64,000 bases of DNA from Macrocystis pyrifera (lineage: Eukaryota; Sar; Phaeophyceae; Laminariales; Laminariaceae), in the NCBI GenBank assembly GCA_031763025.1, contig JASSKH010000002.1, positions 20,278,168 through 20,342,167 of the forward strand, read 5' to 3'. A program made the translations under genes and the position numbers. The notes below the pieces were generated by a model, which did not search any database, was not told the DNA's origin, and saw only the letters and a list, made by a program, of their open reading frames with translations. How positions within the stretch are numbered: the first letter of the stretch is position 1; each line of letters starts with the position of its first letter. This document shows, one piece after another, positions 54,286 through 64,000 of the stretch.

Positions 54286-55465
54286 GACTTTCCAACGGAA
54301 AAAGATGTTCATGCGCTTACCCCGAGGTTGTGGTAGGTTGTCCGGAAAGATTGTACGATTGAATAAGAGTCTATACGGCCTGAAGCAGGCTTCAAGGCAA
54401 TGGCATGCGCACCTTACTAGATGTTTAAAGACTCTGGGTTTTGTGCAATGCTTGGCTGATGCATGCGTTTTTCGTTTGATGGAAGAAGCAAGTGTGGTGA
54501 TGACTATAGTGGTGCATGTAGATGATATATTTGCAGTAGGAGAGAAGGAGAGGTGTGATCGGTTCGGGAAGGACTTGAACCAGATGGTACCGGTCAAGAA
54601 CTTGGGAGAGTTGCGTTGGTATTCGGGGTGTTTCTATGAGAGGGATTGGGAGAAGGGAGTGTTGAAGATTTCCCAGCAGACTTTCGCTGAACAGTTGGCG
54701 GATGAGTATGGGATCGAATTTGGTAAGAGTGCTCCGCTTTCTGTTGGCGCGAGACTTGCTGAGTTCGACGAGAACGAAGCACCAGGGCACCGGCCTTTTC
54801 GCGAGCTGGTAGGCTCACTTATGTGGCTATCAACCCAGACTCGACCTGACATCTCTAACGCAGTAAGAGCGGTGGCTAGGTACTGCTCAGCGCCTAAGCG
54901 TGTCCACTGGAAGGCGGCACTTGGTATTTTAGGATATGTGAGACGGACGTGTTCATTAGGGATTACTTTTCAGAAAGGTTCGGTAGGGCGGCTAAATCTG
55001 CAGGTTTTTGCTGACGCAGACTATGGTAGTAAAGCAGCTGACAGGAGGTCAGTTTCTGGGGGGTTAGTGATGTGTGGTGGTGCATGTGTGTCATGGTTTT
55101 CGAGGACTCAGAAATGCGTCACGCTTTCCGCAACGGAAGCAGGGTACGTGGCACTTGCAGATGTAGTAAAGGAGGTGTTATTTTTTAGGCAGGTTTGGCG
55201 CTTTATGTTACCAGAAGTGGGGATGCCATGCATACCGGTGTTCGAGGACAATGAGGGTGCAGTGCAACTTGCACAAAACCCCATTACCAACTCCAACTCC
55301 AAGCACATCGACGTGCGACACCACTTTCTCAGGGAATTGGTTGGGAGGAAAGAGATATCGATCATCCACATGTCGTCACCTTTTCAGCATGCGGATTTTC
55401 TTACCAAAGCAATACCGCGTGAGTCTTTTGATTTTCACCATAGCATTGCCATGAATACATGGTGA
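54167..55465 (+). pseudogene. pol: Ty1/Copia polyprotein fragment: reverse transcriptase and RNase H
   Basis: Residues 1-40 of the open frame come from the inverted arm. Copia sequence begins near residue 41 (KKMFMRLPRG). Reverse-transcriptase landmarks are KSLYGLKQASRQWHAHL (67-83) and the catalytic VHVDDIFAV (117-124, second and third Asp of the site). RNase H landmarks are VFADADYGSK (280-289), SATEAGYVAL (321-330) and VFEDNEGAVQLAQNP (358-372), followed by KHIDVRHHFLRE and ADFLTKAI near the end. The normal upstream parts (gag, protease, integrase and the first catalytic Asp region of RT) are absent. The frame itself is uninterrupted, so truncation looks fairly recent. It could not mobilise itself. 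Confidence 0.9.
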
Positions 55466-56739
55466 CAACCAGTGTTGTTTTTGTTCATTTTGGGGTATTG
55501 AAGTTTTTTGTTTGTCTGTTGGGGAGACACTGGTAGTGTGTTTTAGTGTGTAGTTTAAAACATGAGATTTGGGAATCTGTCTTTTGGATTGTGGCCTTTT
55601 TATTTTTATGATATCATGATGAATAGGATTTCGGACTATGAAATTCGGAAATGTGTGATACTTGATATACTATGCAGTAGACTTATTCGACACTACTTTA
55701 CTCAGCTGATGACCGTTTAACCGGGAAGGCCAAGTGTCGATTACTGGGACGATGTTGAAGTTAAGAGATGCTGGAACTTGGTATTCGGTACCTGGTACTT
55801 GGTTACGTTGGGGCTTGGTTTCCATATACAGCACTCGAAGCATGGTGACAGAGGTTTGGGGGGCTAATAATGGCGGTTCGATTTTATTATCTGGACTAGC
55901 ATTTTTGTTTTTTTGGGGGAGTATTTGTATAGGATGATGAAATTTGAGACTTCTATATTGATTTCAGCATTATCATTGATGATCGAGGATCCGGAGTATG
56001 TTAATTGGAGGTGTAATTTTTTTGTGTTTTTGGGAGTACTCCATGACGGATTTATGCCACCGTGCGAATGTGATCAACCCTAATTCATTCAGCGATTCCC
56101 GTTTGATTATCGTGGACAAATCGGCTACTAGTTACGGCGCTGAATGGTTATTAATTTTTTTAGTTCCAGTCAGTATGGTGAAGAAACTTGTGTTTGAATT
56201 TGAAGTAGTCATGGGATTTTGATGGATGAGTATTGTTTTTGTTTTTTTGGAGTGATTTTAAAACGACGTGGACTACATCATTGATTAGAGGCGCTGATCG
56301 ACATGGTATATTATAGGAGTTCGGACATGAGATGAGTAGTTTGGGTCACCTAGAGGGATTATCATTTTGTTTTTATTAAAAAAAATTATCCAAGTGGGTG
56401 AATATTATGATGCCACTGTTAAGGGGGGCTCATCGACAAAGTAATCAAGTGGTTGAATCTTTCAATGTCCTTGGTCAGGGGGGCTCAAAGACTAAGTGAT
56501 CAATACATTGAATAGATATTGTGGTCGCACGATGTTCTGTAGCATATGGTTGACTTATAGGATACGTTGATCGAATAGTATGCGGATGAGCCGAATATCA
56601 GTGCGTCATATGGCACGTACGAGTAAACGGTCAATTATTTATTGGATGGGATATTCTGACCGGAGATAGTACGGAATTCCGATATTGAGATATCGTTCGA
56701 ACAATATTCCTTGAGGTAGTATGAGACTGGATTGATTTC
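55466..56739. other. 3' region of the Copia fragment, noncoding
   Basis: T/G-rich with no gene. Two purine-rich runs (aaggggggctca at about 56423 and caggggggctcaaagac at about 56475) resemble polypurine tracts that normally precede a 3' LTR, but no LTR pair is visible. Confidence 0.4.
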
Positions 56740-57005
56740 CTGGGAATACAGGATGGCTCTAGGAAGTTTCCAGTAATTGAGAAGGACTGACTGTAGAACT
56801 TTGGCAAATACGGAGGTGAATACATTATTTGGGAGAGGGGAACAAGAATGACGCATCACAGCTCACTCTCTCTTTTGTTTCCCTCCTTCCCGACAGCAAC
56901 GAGTAATAAATATTTATTAACATCTTCTACACGTCTTTGCACAACACCCGACATCATCTCGCGGCCATAGCGACGAGGCCATCCCCCGCACGAAGCGGTC
57001 TATTA
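56740..57005 (-). repeat. 265-bp inverted arm, right
   Basis: Inverted partner of 54021-54285. Inside it (minus strand) the sequence continues gaaatcaatccagtctc, which differs from what follows the left arm, so the inner junctions are unrelated. Confidence 0.85.
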
Positions 57006-57377
57006 CATACCTTGCTTTTGTGAGCGTATACGTAGTATGATATAGATACAACTATAATTACGATTTTTGAGGTCGTTGTCACTTGCTAGCTCTTGGCAGA
57101 CAGACCGACTGATAGACAGCTCTTCGCGAACAGCCCTTCTTCTTTGAAACAGCCGAACAGCCAAACAGCCAAACAACCTTTCTTCTTTCTTCTTCGCAAA
57201 CTGCAACCAATAGACAGCTCTTCGCACAACGCCTAGAAGAGGCGTCTCGCCTTCGACGAACGGCATCTAGATGCAGCTGTAGGCGGCCAAGCTGCTTGCT
57301 GCTGTCTGCTGGTGCTGCAACCCCCCCTCTCTCTTCTCCACGCCCCCTAAGCTCACCTCCCCCTCGTCGAGAGGCGC
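57006..57377. other. Possible 5' leader of the split zinc-finger gene
   Basis: Contains two direct copies of atagacagctcttcgc (about 57112 and 57208) and a ccaaacagc repeat. The plus frame 57225-57370 (EEASRLRRTASRCSC) is open but uncertain. Confidence 0.25.
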
Positions 57378-57643
57378 GTGGTCCTCGCCCTCTGGCAAGA
57401 GAGCGGCAACGACAAAGACCGACCTGGTGCCGACTGTTGTTTGCGACCGGTGCACGGACCAGCACTTACTTACTTGCCCAAGAACTCCGCGCCTGGTGGC
57501 AAAAACGTGGCCTTCGCCACCTGCGAGGATCTCATGTGCGATGGTGGCGAGATCATCCTGTATTGGGCAACCAACTGCGAGTTATGTGCTCGCCCGATCA
57601 AGGAAGGGACTGTCTCGTACCCCCTCGAGACTGCTGACAGTGG
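57378..57643 (+). CDS. Exon 1 of a putative zinc-finger (LIM/PARP-like) protein
   Basis: The plus frame contains PKNSAPGGKNVAFATCED, LMCDGGEIILYWATNCEL and CARPIKEGTVSYPLETAD. It then meets a strong gtgagt donor at 57644. C-x2-C followed by RPIKEG resembles the start of a LIM or PARP-type finger. The reading frame is protein-like only up to the donor; beyond it the sequence is ctg-rich. A possible continuation is the exon at 60674-60930, with an acceptor gagcag that would keep phase 1. The start codon is uncertain (ATG at 57378 is the first in frame). This is a gene model, not a proven gene. Confidence 0.35.
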
Positions 57644-60600
57644 TGAGTGTCTTGGGTCTATTGTTGAATGCTGTATGTTGCCAGTACGTTTTTTTTGGGT
57701 TTTCAATTGCCTTTTTGCATACAAACCTACCTCAAAGCGTTTATTATTTTTTGGACTCATCCATGCTCGTTCTTTCCCCTTCGTGCGTTGCGTCGGCTCC
57801 TCTTACACAGTGCACGCGAACGCGCACATGCACAACTGTTTGCGGGACGTGAACGAAGGAACGGAGGATTCAGCTGTCGCCGTCACCGCACCGAACGATG
57901 TGAGTGCTGCTGCTACTGTGGTGCATTTTCGGTGCACACGATTTCTGTGTGTACATGTTTTGGTGACCCTACGTACCCCCTTCGCTCGTTTTCGGCTGCT
58001 GCTGCTGCTGCTGCTGCTGCTGTCAGCGCCACGCCATGAGTGCTGCTGCTGTGCACCTGCTGCTCCTGTGCACTTGCTGCTGCTGTGCACTTGCTGCTGC
58101 TGTAGTGCTGCTGCGTTGTTGCCGTGCATCATGCTGGAAGTGTACATATTTTCGGATCGTCAATAAAATTCCGTAGGTTTCGCGATGGCGGCATACTAGG
58201 GTACATCATGCTTTTTTTCTTCCGTATTTTCATATCGTTGCTATGCTGCTGCTGCTGCTGCTGCCAACGCTGCTGCTGCCAACGCTGTGGCGATTCATTG
58301 CAGCTTCTGCTGCTGCTAATGCTGCACCAGGTAGCTGCTTCTGCTGCTGCTAATGCTGCCGCAATATCCACTGACTGCTGAATGTTCGTATGTACTCGGA
58401 TTATTGTTTTTATTGGTCGTTTTTGTACCCAAATTGTTCTTTTGATACGTGAAAAATATTTTTGTCGTTTTGCTCCTGCATTTTGTGTACCTACTGCTTT
58501 TTCTCGTTTTTGGCTTGATTTTTTTTCCTATCGTTGCTACGTTGCTATGCTGCTGCTTGCTGCTGCTGTGGTGCTGCTGCGTGGTTGCCGTACATCATGC
58601 TGCACTTGTGTGTGTACATATTTCTGTATCGTCAATGAATTTCCGTAGGTTTTGCGATCGCGGCATACCAGGGTACATAGTTTTCTTCTTCCTTATTTTC
58701 ATATCGTTGCTATGTTGCTGCTGCCAACGCGGATTATTGTTTTTGTTGGCCATTTTTGTACCCAAATGTTTTTTTTTATAACGTAAAAAAAATATTTTGG
58801 TCGTTTTGCTCCTGCATTTTGCGTACGAACTACTTTTTCTCGTATTTTAGCTTGGTTCTTTTCGTATTGTTACTTCGTATGCTGTTGCTGCGTTGTTGCC
58901 GTACAGCATGCGGGGTTGGGTCTATCTTTAGTGAGGTACCAAAAATACTTTTCGGACGGACTCGGGGTACATACTTTTTTTCTTCCTTCTGTTCATATCG
59001 TTGCTATGCTGCTGCTGCTGCCAACGCTGTGGCGATCCGTTGCTGCTTTTGCTGCTGCTGCTGCTGCTGCTGTTATTAATAGTGGTGCCGCAATATTCAC
59101 TGAATTGAATGTTCGTATGTACTCGGATAATTGTGTTTCTTGGTCGTTTTGTCGTTTTGTGGCGCTGCTGCGTTGTTCCCGTACACATCATGCTGGACAT
59201 GATTTGTGTGCCTATTACACTTGTGCGAGTGTACATATTTCTCTATCGTCAACGATTTTTTTTGTGGTGTTGCTGCGTTGTTGCCGTACATCATGCTGGA
59301 CGTGATTTGTGTGTGTATTACACTTGTGTGTGTGTACATATTTCTGTATCGTCAATAATTACCGTACGTTTTGCGATTGCGGCAGACCAGGGTACATAGT
59401 TTTTTTCTTCCTTCTTTTCACGTCGTTGCTATGCTGCTGCTGCAGCCAACGTTGCGGCGATCCGTTGCTGTTGCTGCTGCTGCTGCTGCTGCTGCTAATG
59501 CTAATAATAATGCTGCCGCAATATTCACTGGATGTTCGCATGTACTCGGATTATTGTTTTTCTTGATCGTTTTTGTACCTAAATGGTCGTTTGAGTACCT
59601 GGAAAAAATATTTTGGTCATTTTGCAGCTGCATTTTGCGTACGTACTGCTTTTTCTCGTTTTGGGCTTCGTTCTTTCCATATCGCTGCTACGCTGCTGTG
59701 GTGCTACTGCTGCGTTGTACATCATGTTGGTCATTTGTGTGTACCATGTACATATTTTTGTTTCGCCAATGAAATTCCGTAGTTTTTGCGGTCGCGGCCT
59801 ACCAGGGTACATACTTTGTTTCCTCTTTTTTATCATATATTTGCTATGCCGCTACTGCTGCCAACGCTGCGGCGATCCATTGCTGCTTCTGCTGCTGCTA
59901 ATGTTGCTAATGCTGCCGCAACCACTGCTCGAAGCCGTTGCTACTGCTGCTGCTGCTGCTGCTGCGGCTGATACTGCTAATGCTAATAATAATGCTGCCG
60001 CAATATTCACTGGATGTTCGCATGTACTCGGATTATTGTTTTTCTTGATCGTTTTTGTACCTAAATGGTCGTTTGAGTACCTGGAAAAAATATTTTGGTC
60101 ATTTTGCAGCTGCATTTTGCGTACGTACTGCTTTTTCTCGTTTTGGGCTTCGTTCTTTCCATATCGCTGCTACGCTGCTGTGGTGCTACTGCTGCGTTGT
60201 ACATCATGTTGGTCATTTGTGTGTACCAGGTACATATTTTTGTTTCGCCAATGAAATTCCGTAGTTTTTGCGGTCGCGGCCTACCAGGGTACATACTTTG
60301 TTTCCTCTTTTTTATCATATATTTGCTATGCCGCTACTGCTGCCAACGCTGCGGCGATCCATTGCTGCTTCTGCTGCTGCTAATGTTGCTAATGCTGCCG
60401 CAACCACTGCTCGAAGCCGTTGCTACTGCTGCTGCTGCTGCTGCTGCGGCTGATACTGCTAATGCTGGCTCAATATCCACTGATTGTTCTTATGTATTCG
60501 GATTACTGTTTTTCTTGGTCGTTTTTGCACCCAAATGGTCGTTTTGGTACGTTAAAAAAATATTTTGGCCGTTTTCCTGCTGCGTTTTACGCATGTACTT

Positions 60601-60673
60601 GCTGCTTCTGCTGCTGCTGCTGCCGTCGTCGTATAGCAAGCGATTACGTACTGCTGTTGTGCCGCTGTAGAGC
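57644..60673 (+). repeat. Satellite-filled putative intron: about six tandem units
   Basis: After ctg microsatellites (57990-58110), units of about 350-482 bp begin near 58140, 58383, 58735, 59109, 59527 and 60009. Each contains tgt.cg.atgtactcggatta, a ctgcattttgcgtac stretch, a ctgctgctgcgttgttgccg stretch, tgtacatatttctgt.tcg.caa, ttccgtag.ttttgcg and gcggc.taccagggtacat. The last two are almost identical. Long Leu/Cys/Phe-rich open frames here result from ctg runs. Confidence 0.7.
59491..60468. repeat. Near-identical 482-bp tandem duplication
   Basis: 59491-59986 and 59973-60468 match at an offset of 482 bases with a single substitution that I can see (t at 59747, g at 60229). This is the youngest event in the array. 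Confidence 0.85.
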
Positions 60674-60927
60674 AGTACAAATAATGAACTCTGCCCCCCT
60701 TCCCCCTCCCCCGCCATTCCCTGCACGCCACTCCCGCCCCGCGCACCCTGTTTACTTCGATCAGGTCGGTGGCAAGTGCTACAACTGCCGCCTGACGGAC
60801 TCCACCATCAAAGACGGAGACATCGTCATCAAGCGCAAAAAGACTCCCTTCCATTTCGCCTGCTCCAGGGCTTCGCGGAATTCCGAAGCAGTACGCCAAG
60901 CAGATTGTCTCCATCCAGGACGAATGA
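60674..60927 (+). CDS. Possible last exon of the zinc-finger protein
   Basis: After a gtagagcag acceptor-like site the frame reads QIMNSAPLPPPPPFPARH, FDQVGGKCYNCRLTDST, IKDGDIVIKRKKTPFHFAC. The spacing C-x2-C-x21-H-x2-C is typical of LIM or PARP-like treble-clef fingers. Past FHFAC the most protein-like continuation, GIPKQYAKQIVSIQDE then a stop at about 60927, is one base out of frame, so a frameshift or sequence error is likely near 60870. Alternatively the ATG at 60684 starts a separate small gene. No exact family assigned. Confidence 0.4.
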
Positions 60928-61380
60928 GAGGCAACAAATTGTTCCCACATTTCCCAAAATCACGATTATTTCTCCCTACACATACCCAACGGGTTCAACA
61001 GCGGACAGATCCACATTCTGGGCCTCCCGCCTCGTTACTACAGCAGCCTGGAAGACTATTTACGTATCATGTCTCATCCAAACTCCTATGCTGGCTAAAT
61101 CGAAATCGCGGCCGCCCAGCAACTATACAACATTTCCATAACCGTTGTCGTCGCCGGCACTGCTGCTTTCCCCTCTGTCCTGAACCTTCCTTGAAACAAC
61201 AGCATGTATGTTGTATATCATCCACATGCCATGCACTACTCCACTCTCTCCCCGCACTGATGAAAGATGTTATCCTTATTGTTAGACGAATGTCATTCTT
61301 ACTCTTGCGTCACCCGATCTTACGTTTCACATTACATTCACAAATAAACGCGATTATTACATCCTTCACCATTTCTTGCA
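60928..61380. other. Probable 3' flank, noncoding
   Basis: The 336-codon frame that crosses here has no continued motif. cacaataaacg (61338-61350) could be a weak polyadenylation context. Nothing else recognised. Confidence 0.3.
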
Positions 61381-61385
61381 CAATA

Positions 61386-61570
61386 CATTTAGTTTGGTTG
61401 GCTTTGGGTATTGCCCCAGTTGCAATATAACTGCAATTGGCGTCATAACATTTAGTTTGGTTGGCTTTGGGCTATTAACCCAATTGCAATATAACTGCAA
61501 TTGGCGTCAAAGCCCAAAGCCAACCAAAACTGCAATTGGCGTCATAGCCCAAAGCCAACCAAACTAAATG
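61386..61570. mobile_element. TA-flanked foldback MITE family M4 (185 bp)
   Basis: Ends catttagtttggttggctt and, complemented, the same; TA on both sides (61384-61385 and 61571-61572). An internal copy of the terminal sequence begins at 61449, giving a nested arrangement. Interior words aactgcaattggcgtca occur three times and in inverted form. Perfect outer arms suggest recent activity. A Tc1/mariner relation is inferred from the TA duplication. Confidence 0.75.
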
Positions 61571-61696
61571 TATTTGTACAAGAAACGACGGAATACCCAC
61601 TCCGAAGGAAAGCCTTGTATATATATATATTTTCTTTTAATAAATTTTGAAATACGTCAGCTGTGAGTTCGACTGATTAAATATTAATATAATAAG
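61571..61696. other. AT-rich spacer
   Basis: Contains tatatatata (about 61618) and a fragment (atacgtcagctgtgagttc) shared with the inverted arm at 34165-34185. No gene. Confidence 0.3.
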
Positions 61697-63178
61697 TTGT
61701 GTGTGTTTATTTTCCACTTTTGGCTTTTTTTGTACCGACCAGTACATTCATCCACCTTACTTTTCTGAACGTATAATATGTTGTAGTTACTTTGTGTGTT
61801 TTTTTCCAAGGAAAAGAGTTTGGGCGCGCTCACGTGTGTGGCGTGCGTTCACGTGTGCGGCGTGCGTTCACACCTCAACATTTCACAGCTACTCTCAATA
61901 GTTGGGAGTAAAGCAAAGTAAGTTCGAGAGAATACACTGCTCTTATTATCGCAGGTATGATATTTCGTACACTCGCAGTATTTCGGGGTTTTTGTACTCG
62001 AGATACTGCGAGTACTCGCAGTATTTTGAGGTTCTGTCGATACTACTTCGTATACTTTCGGGCTCGCACTAATAATGCGGGGTTCGCTACTACTGCTGCT
62101 GGCGTGGATACCCCCTGTTGTGCTTCAAGTGTCTCGGGGTTCTGTACCGCGGGTACTACAAGTATTCTAGTCTACACAGTAGTGGCAGTATTTCGTCCGT
62201 TGGTAGTGTTCGTACTGCTGCTTCTGCAAAAGACTCAGTACTCGCAGTTATGAAATACCCTCAGTATGTCCGGTATACTTCGAGTGAGTATCATGCATAC
62301 TTCAACCGTCTGTGCACCGCGTCGACAATTAATTCTCAGGCCCAGCGTTCGGCACCAAACACACCTAGATAGTCCCAAACGAGTGGGAGTTGGAGCAAAC
62401 CACTTTCGCCGGAGACAACTTGAGTACGTAAAGCGGTCTGGCAGTATTTCGAGATACGCTTTTGCGAGGAATATATATGCATGTACTGCGAATACTCTCA
62501 GTATCTCGAGGTTCTGTACTGCGCATATTGCCTTTACTCCAAGTATTTCGTGTTTCGATACTACTGCGGCTACATGTTTTCTTCCTGTATTCTCGGGGTT
62601 CGGTACTGCTCACACTCTCATTACTCTCAGTATTTGGGCCTTCTCAGTGCTGGCAATATTTTTGCCGCCAGTACTCCAATACTCTCAGTGCTCGGACTAC
62701 GATTTGTTCTCGCCGAGCATTTATCTGTGAAACCTTGATGTTACCCTGAGCACCACGAAAAACATTTATTTTGGGGGAACATATATATACATTGTACCAG
62801 TATGTATGTGCTGTACCTTACTCAACCGGTCACAAAGTATTCTGGCGCACAACCTCGACTTCGCGCAACTTTTTTGTATGAATTAATCGCCGCGAGTCGG
62901 CTGGATCAATTAGTTATCCACTTATCGCTACCCTATTTTATATTATTGTAGTAATGGTCCCACACTAATTCCGCGAACAGCAGTATATAATAGTCTGTCC
63001 TCAAAAATATGTAGTGTGTGTCTTCACGTTAAAATGATGGGTGGACGCAGGTACAACTTCTACACAAAAGTGTGCAGGGTTGCACACGAATATTATTTCG
63101 CTCTTGCGCCACTCCCCTATTCATACGGCACCTCCCGGAGGGGAACCTTGTACGTAGTTTGTATATTGTCATACATTA
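61697..63178. repeat. Repeat R3, tandem unit 1 (1482 bp)
   Basis: The next unit starts 1482 bases later (gtttattttccacttttggc at 61705 and 63187). It contains the degenerate gtactcgcagtatttcg subarray and ends with a cctcccggaggggaaccttg segment also present at 18190-18210. No gene. Confidence 0.75.
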
Positions 63179-64000
63179 AGTTGTGTGTTTATTTTCCACT
63201 TTTGGCTTTTTTTGTACCGACCAGTACATTCATCCACCTTGCTTTTCTGAACGTATAATATGATATAATACAAGTTACTTGTGTGTTTTTACCCAAGGTA
63301 AAGAGTTTGGGCGCGCTTACGTGTGGCGTGCGTTCACGCCTCAACATTTCACAGCTACTCCCAATAGTTGGGAGTAAAGCAAAGTATGTTCGAGAGAATA
63401 CTGCTCTTATTATCGTAGTATAATACTTCGTACACTCGCAGTATTTCGGGGGTTTTGTACTCCAGATACTGCGAGTACTCGCAGTATTTTGAGGTTCTGC
63501 CGATACTCCTACTTCGTATACTTTCGGGCTCGCACTAATGCAGGGTTCGCTACTGCTGCTGGCGTGGATACCCCCTGTTGTGCTTCAAGTGTCTCGGGGT
63601 TCTGTGCCGCGGGTACTACATGTGTTCTAGTCTACACAGTAGCAGTATTTCGTCCGTTGGTAGTGTTCGTACTGCTACTTCTGCGAGACTCAGTACTCGC
63701 AGTTATGAAATACCCTCAATATGCCCAGTATACTTCGAGTGAGTATCATGTATACTTTCAACCGTCTGTGCACCGCGTCGACAATTCTCAGGCCCAGCGT
63801 TCGGCACCACACACACCTAGATAGTCCCACACGAGTGGGAGTTGGAGCAAACCACTTTCGCCGGAGACAACTTAATTATTAAAGCAGTCTGGCAGTATTT
63901 CGAGATACGCTTTTGCGAGGAATATATAATATGCATGTACTGCGAATACTCTCAGTATCTCGAGGTTCTGTACTGCGCATATTGCCTTTACTCCAAGTAT
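63179..64000. repeat. Repeat R3, tandem unit 2 (cut by window end)
   Basis: Very similar to 61697-62530 with small indels. The array continues beyond the window. Confidence 0.75.

Noticed and set aside
60420-61430. 336-codon ORF
   Set aside because: It joins satellite ctg sequence, the finger-like segment and unrelated downstream DNA. Only the part at 60674-60870 looks coding.

Overview
The window looks like repeat-dense nuclear DNA of a eukaryote, not bacterial or organellar DNA. The evidence is a Ty1/Copia reverse transcriptase, exon-like segments bounded by GT..AG splice consensus, many CAG/CTG microsatellites, solo-LTR and MITE-like insertions, nested tandem arrays, and no compact operon-like gene packing. 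A large algal or other protist genome (for example a brown alga or another stramenopile) would fit the style, but that assignment is a low-confidence guess.

Layout. (1) 1-8970: left copy of a macro-repeat, interrupted by two related DNA transposons (4471-5986 and, in the opposite orientation, 6884-8064). (2) 9040-18220: dispersed and tandem repeats, a Cys-rich coding relic (10306-10530, minus) and an 864-bp element with 64-bp inverted termini and a PIF/Harbinger-like transposase relic (13921-14784). (3) 18220-23365: mostly unrecognised. (4) 23366-27620: a 2355-bp gene-bearing transposon with an exact CAG target duplication, then a degraded relative. (5) 27800-30600: an internal exon with two partial paralogues, followed by A-rich noncoding DNA. 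(6) 30600-34216: CAG-rich segmental duplication, a MITE with a visible empty site, and a 2.7-kb inverted-repeat structure. (7) 35220-42204: right copy of the macro-repeat, in circularly permuted order, with a solo LTR. (8) 42200-53750: unassigned coding-like pieces and several tandem arrays. (9) 53749-57005: a truncated Copia pol between near-identical 265-bp inverted arms. (10) 57300-60940: a possible split zinc-finger gene whose putative intron is a satellite array. (11) 61386-64000: a TA-flanked foldback MITE and a 1482-bp tandem repeat reaching the window end.

No intact housekeeping gene is recognisable. The most coherent biology is a DNA-transposon family of four copies, with termini beginning TTAGG..TGGGA and 3-bp CTG/CAG target duplications. 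Its largest member carries a two-exon coiled-coil protein gene and no visible DDE transposase. Two members have matching unoccupied target sites elsewhere in the window. The same gene is recognisable as relics in the smaller members, so the family appears to have mobilised a cargo or accessory gene and then decayed.
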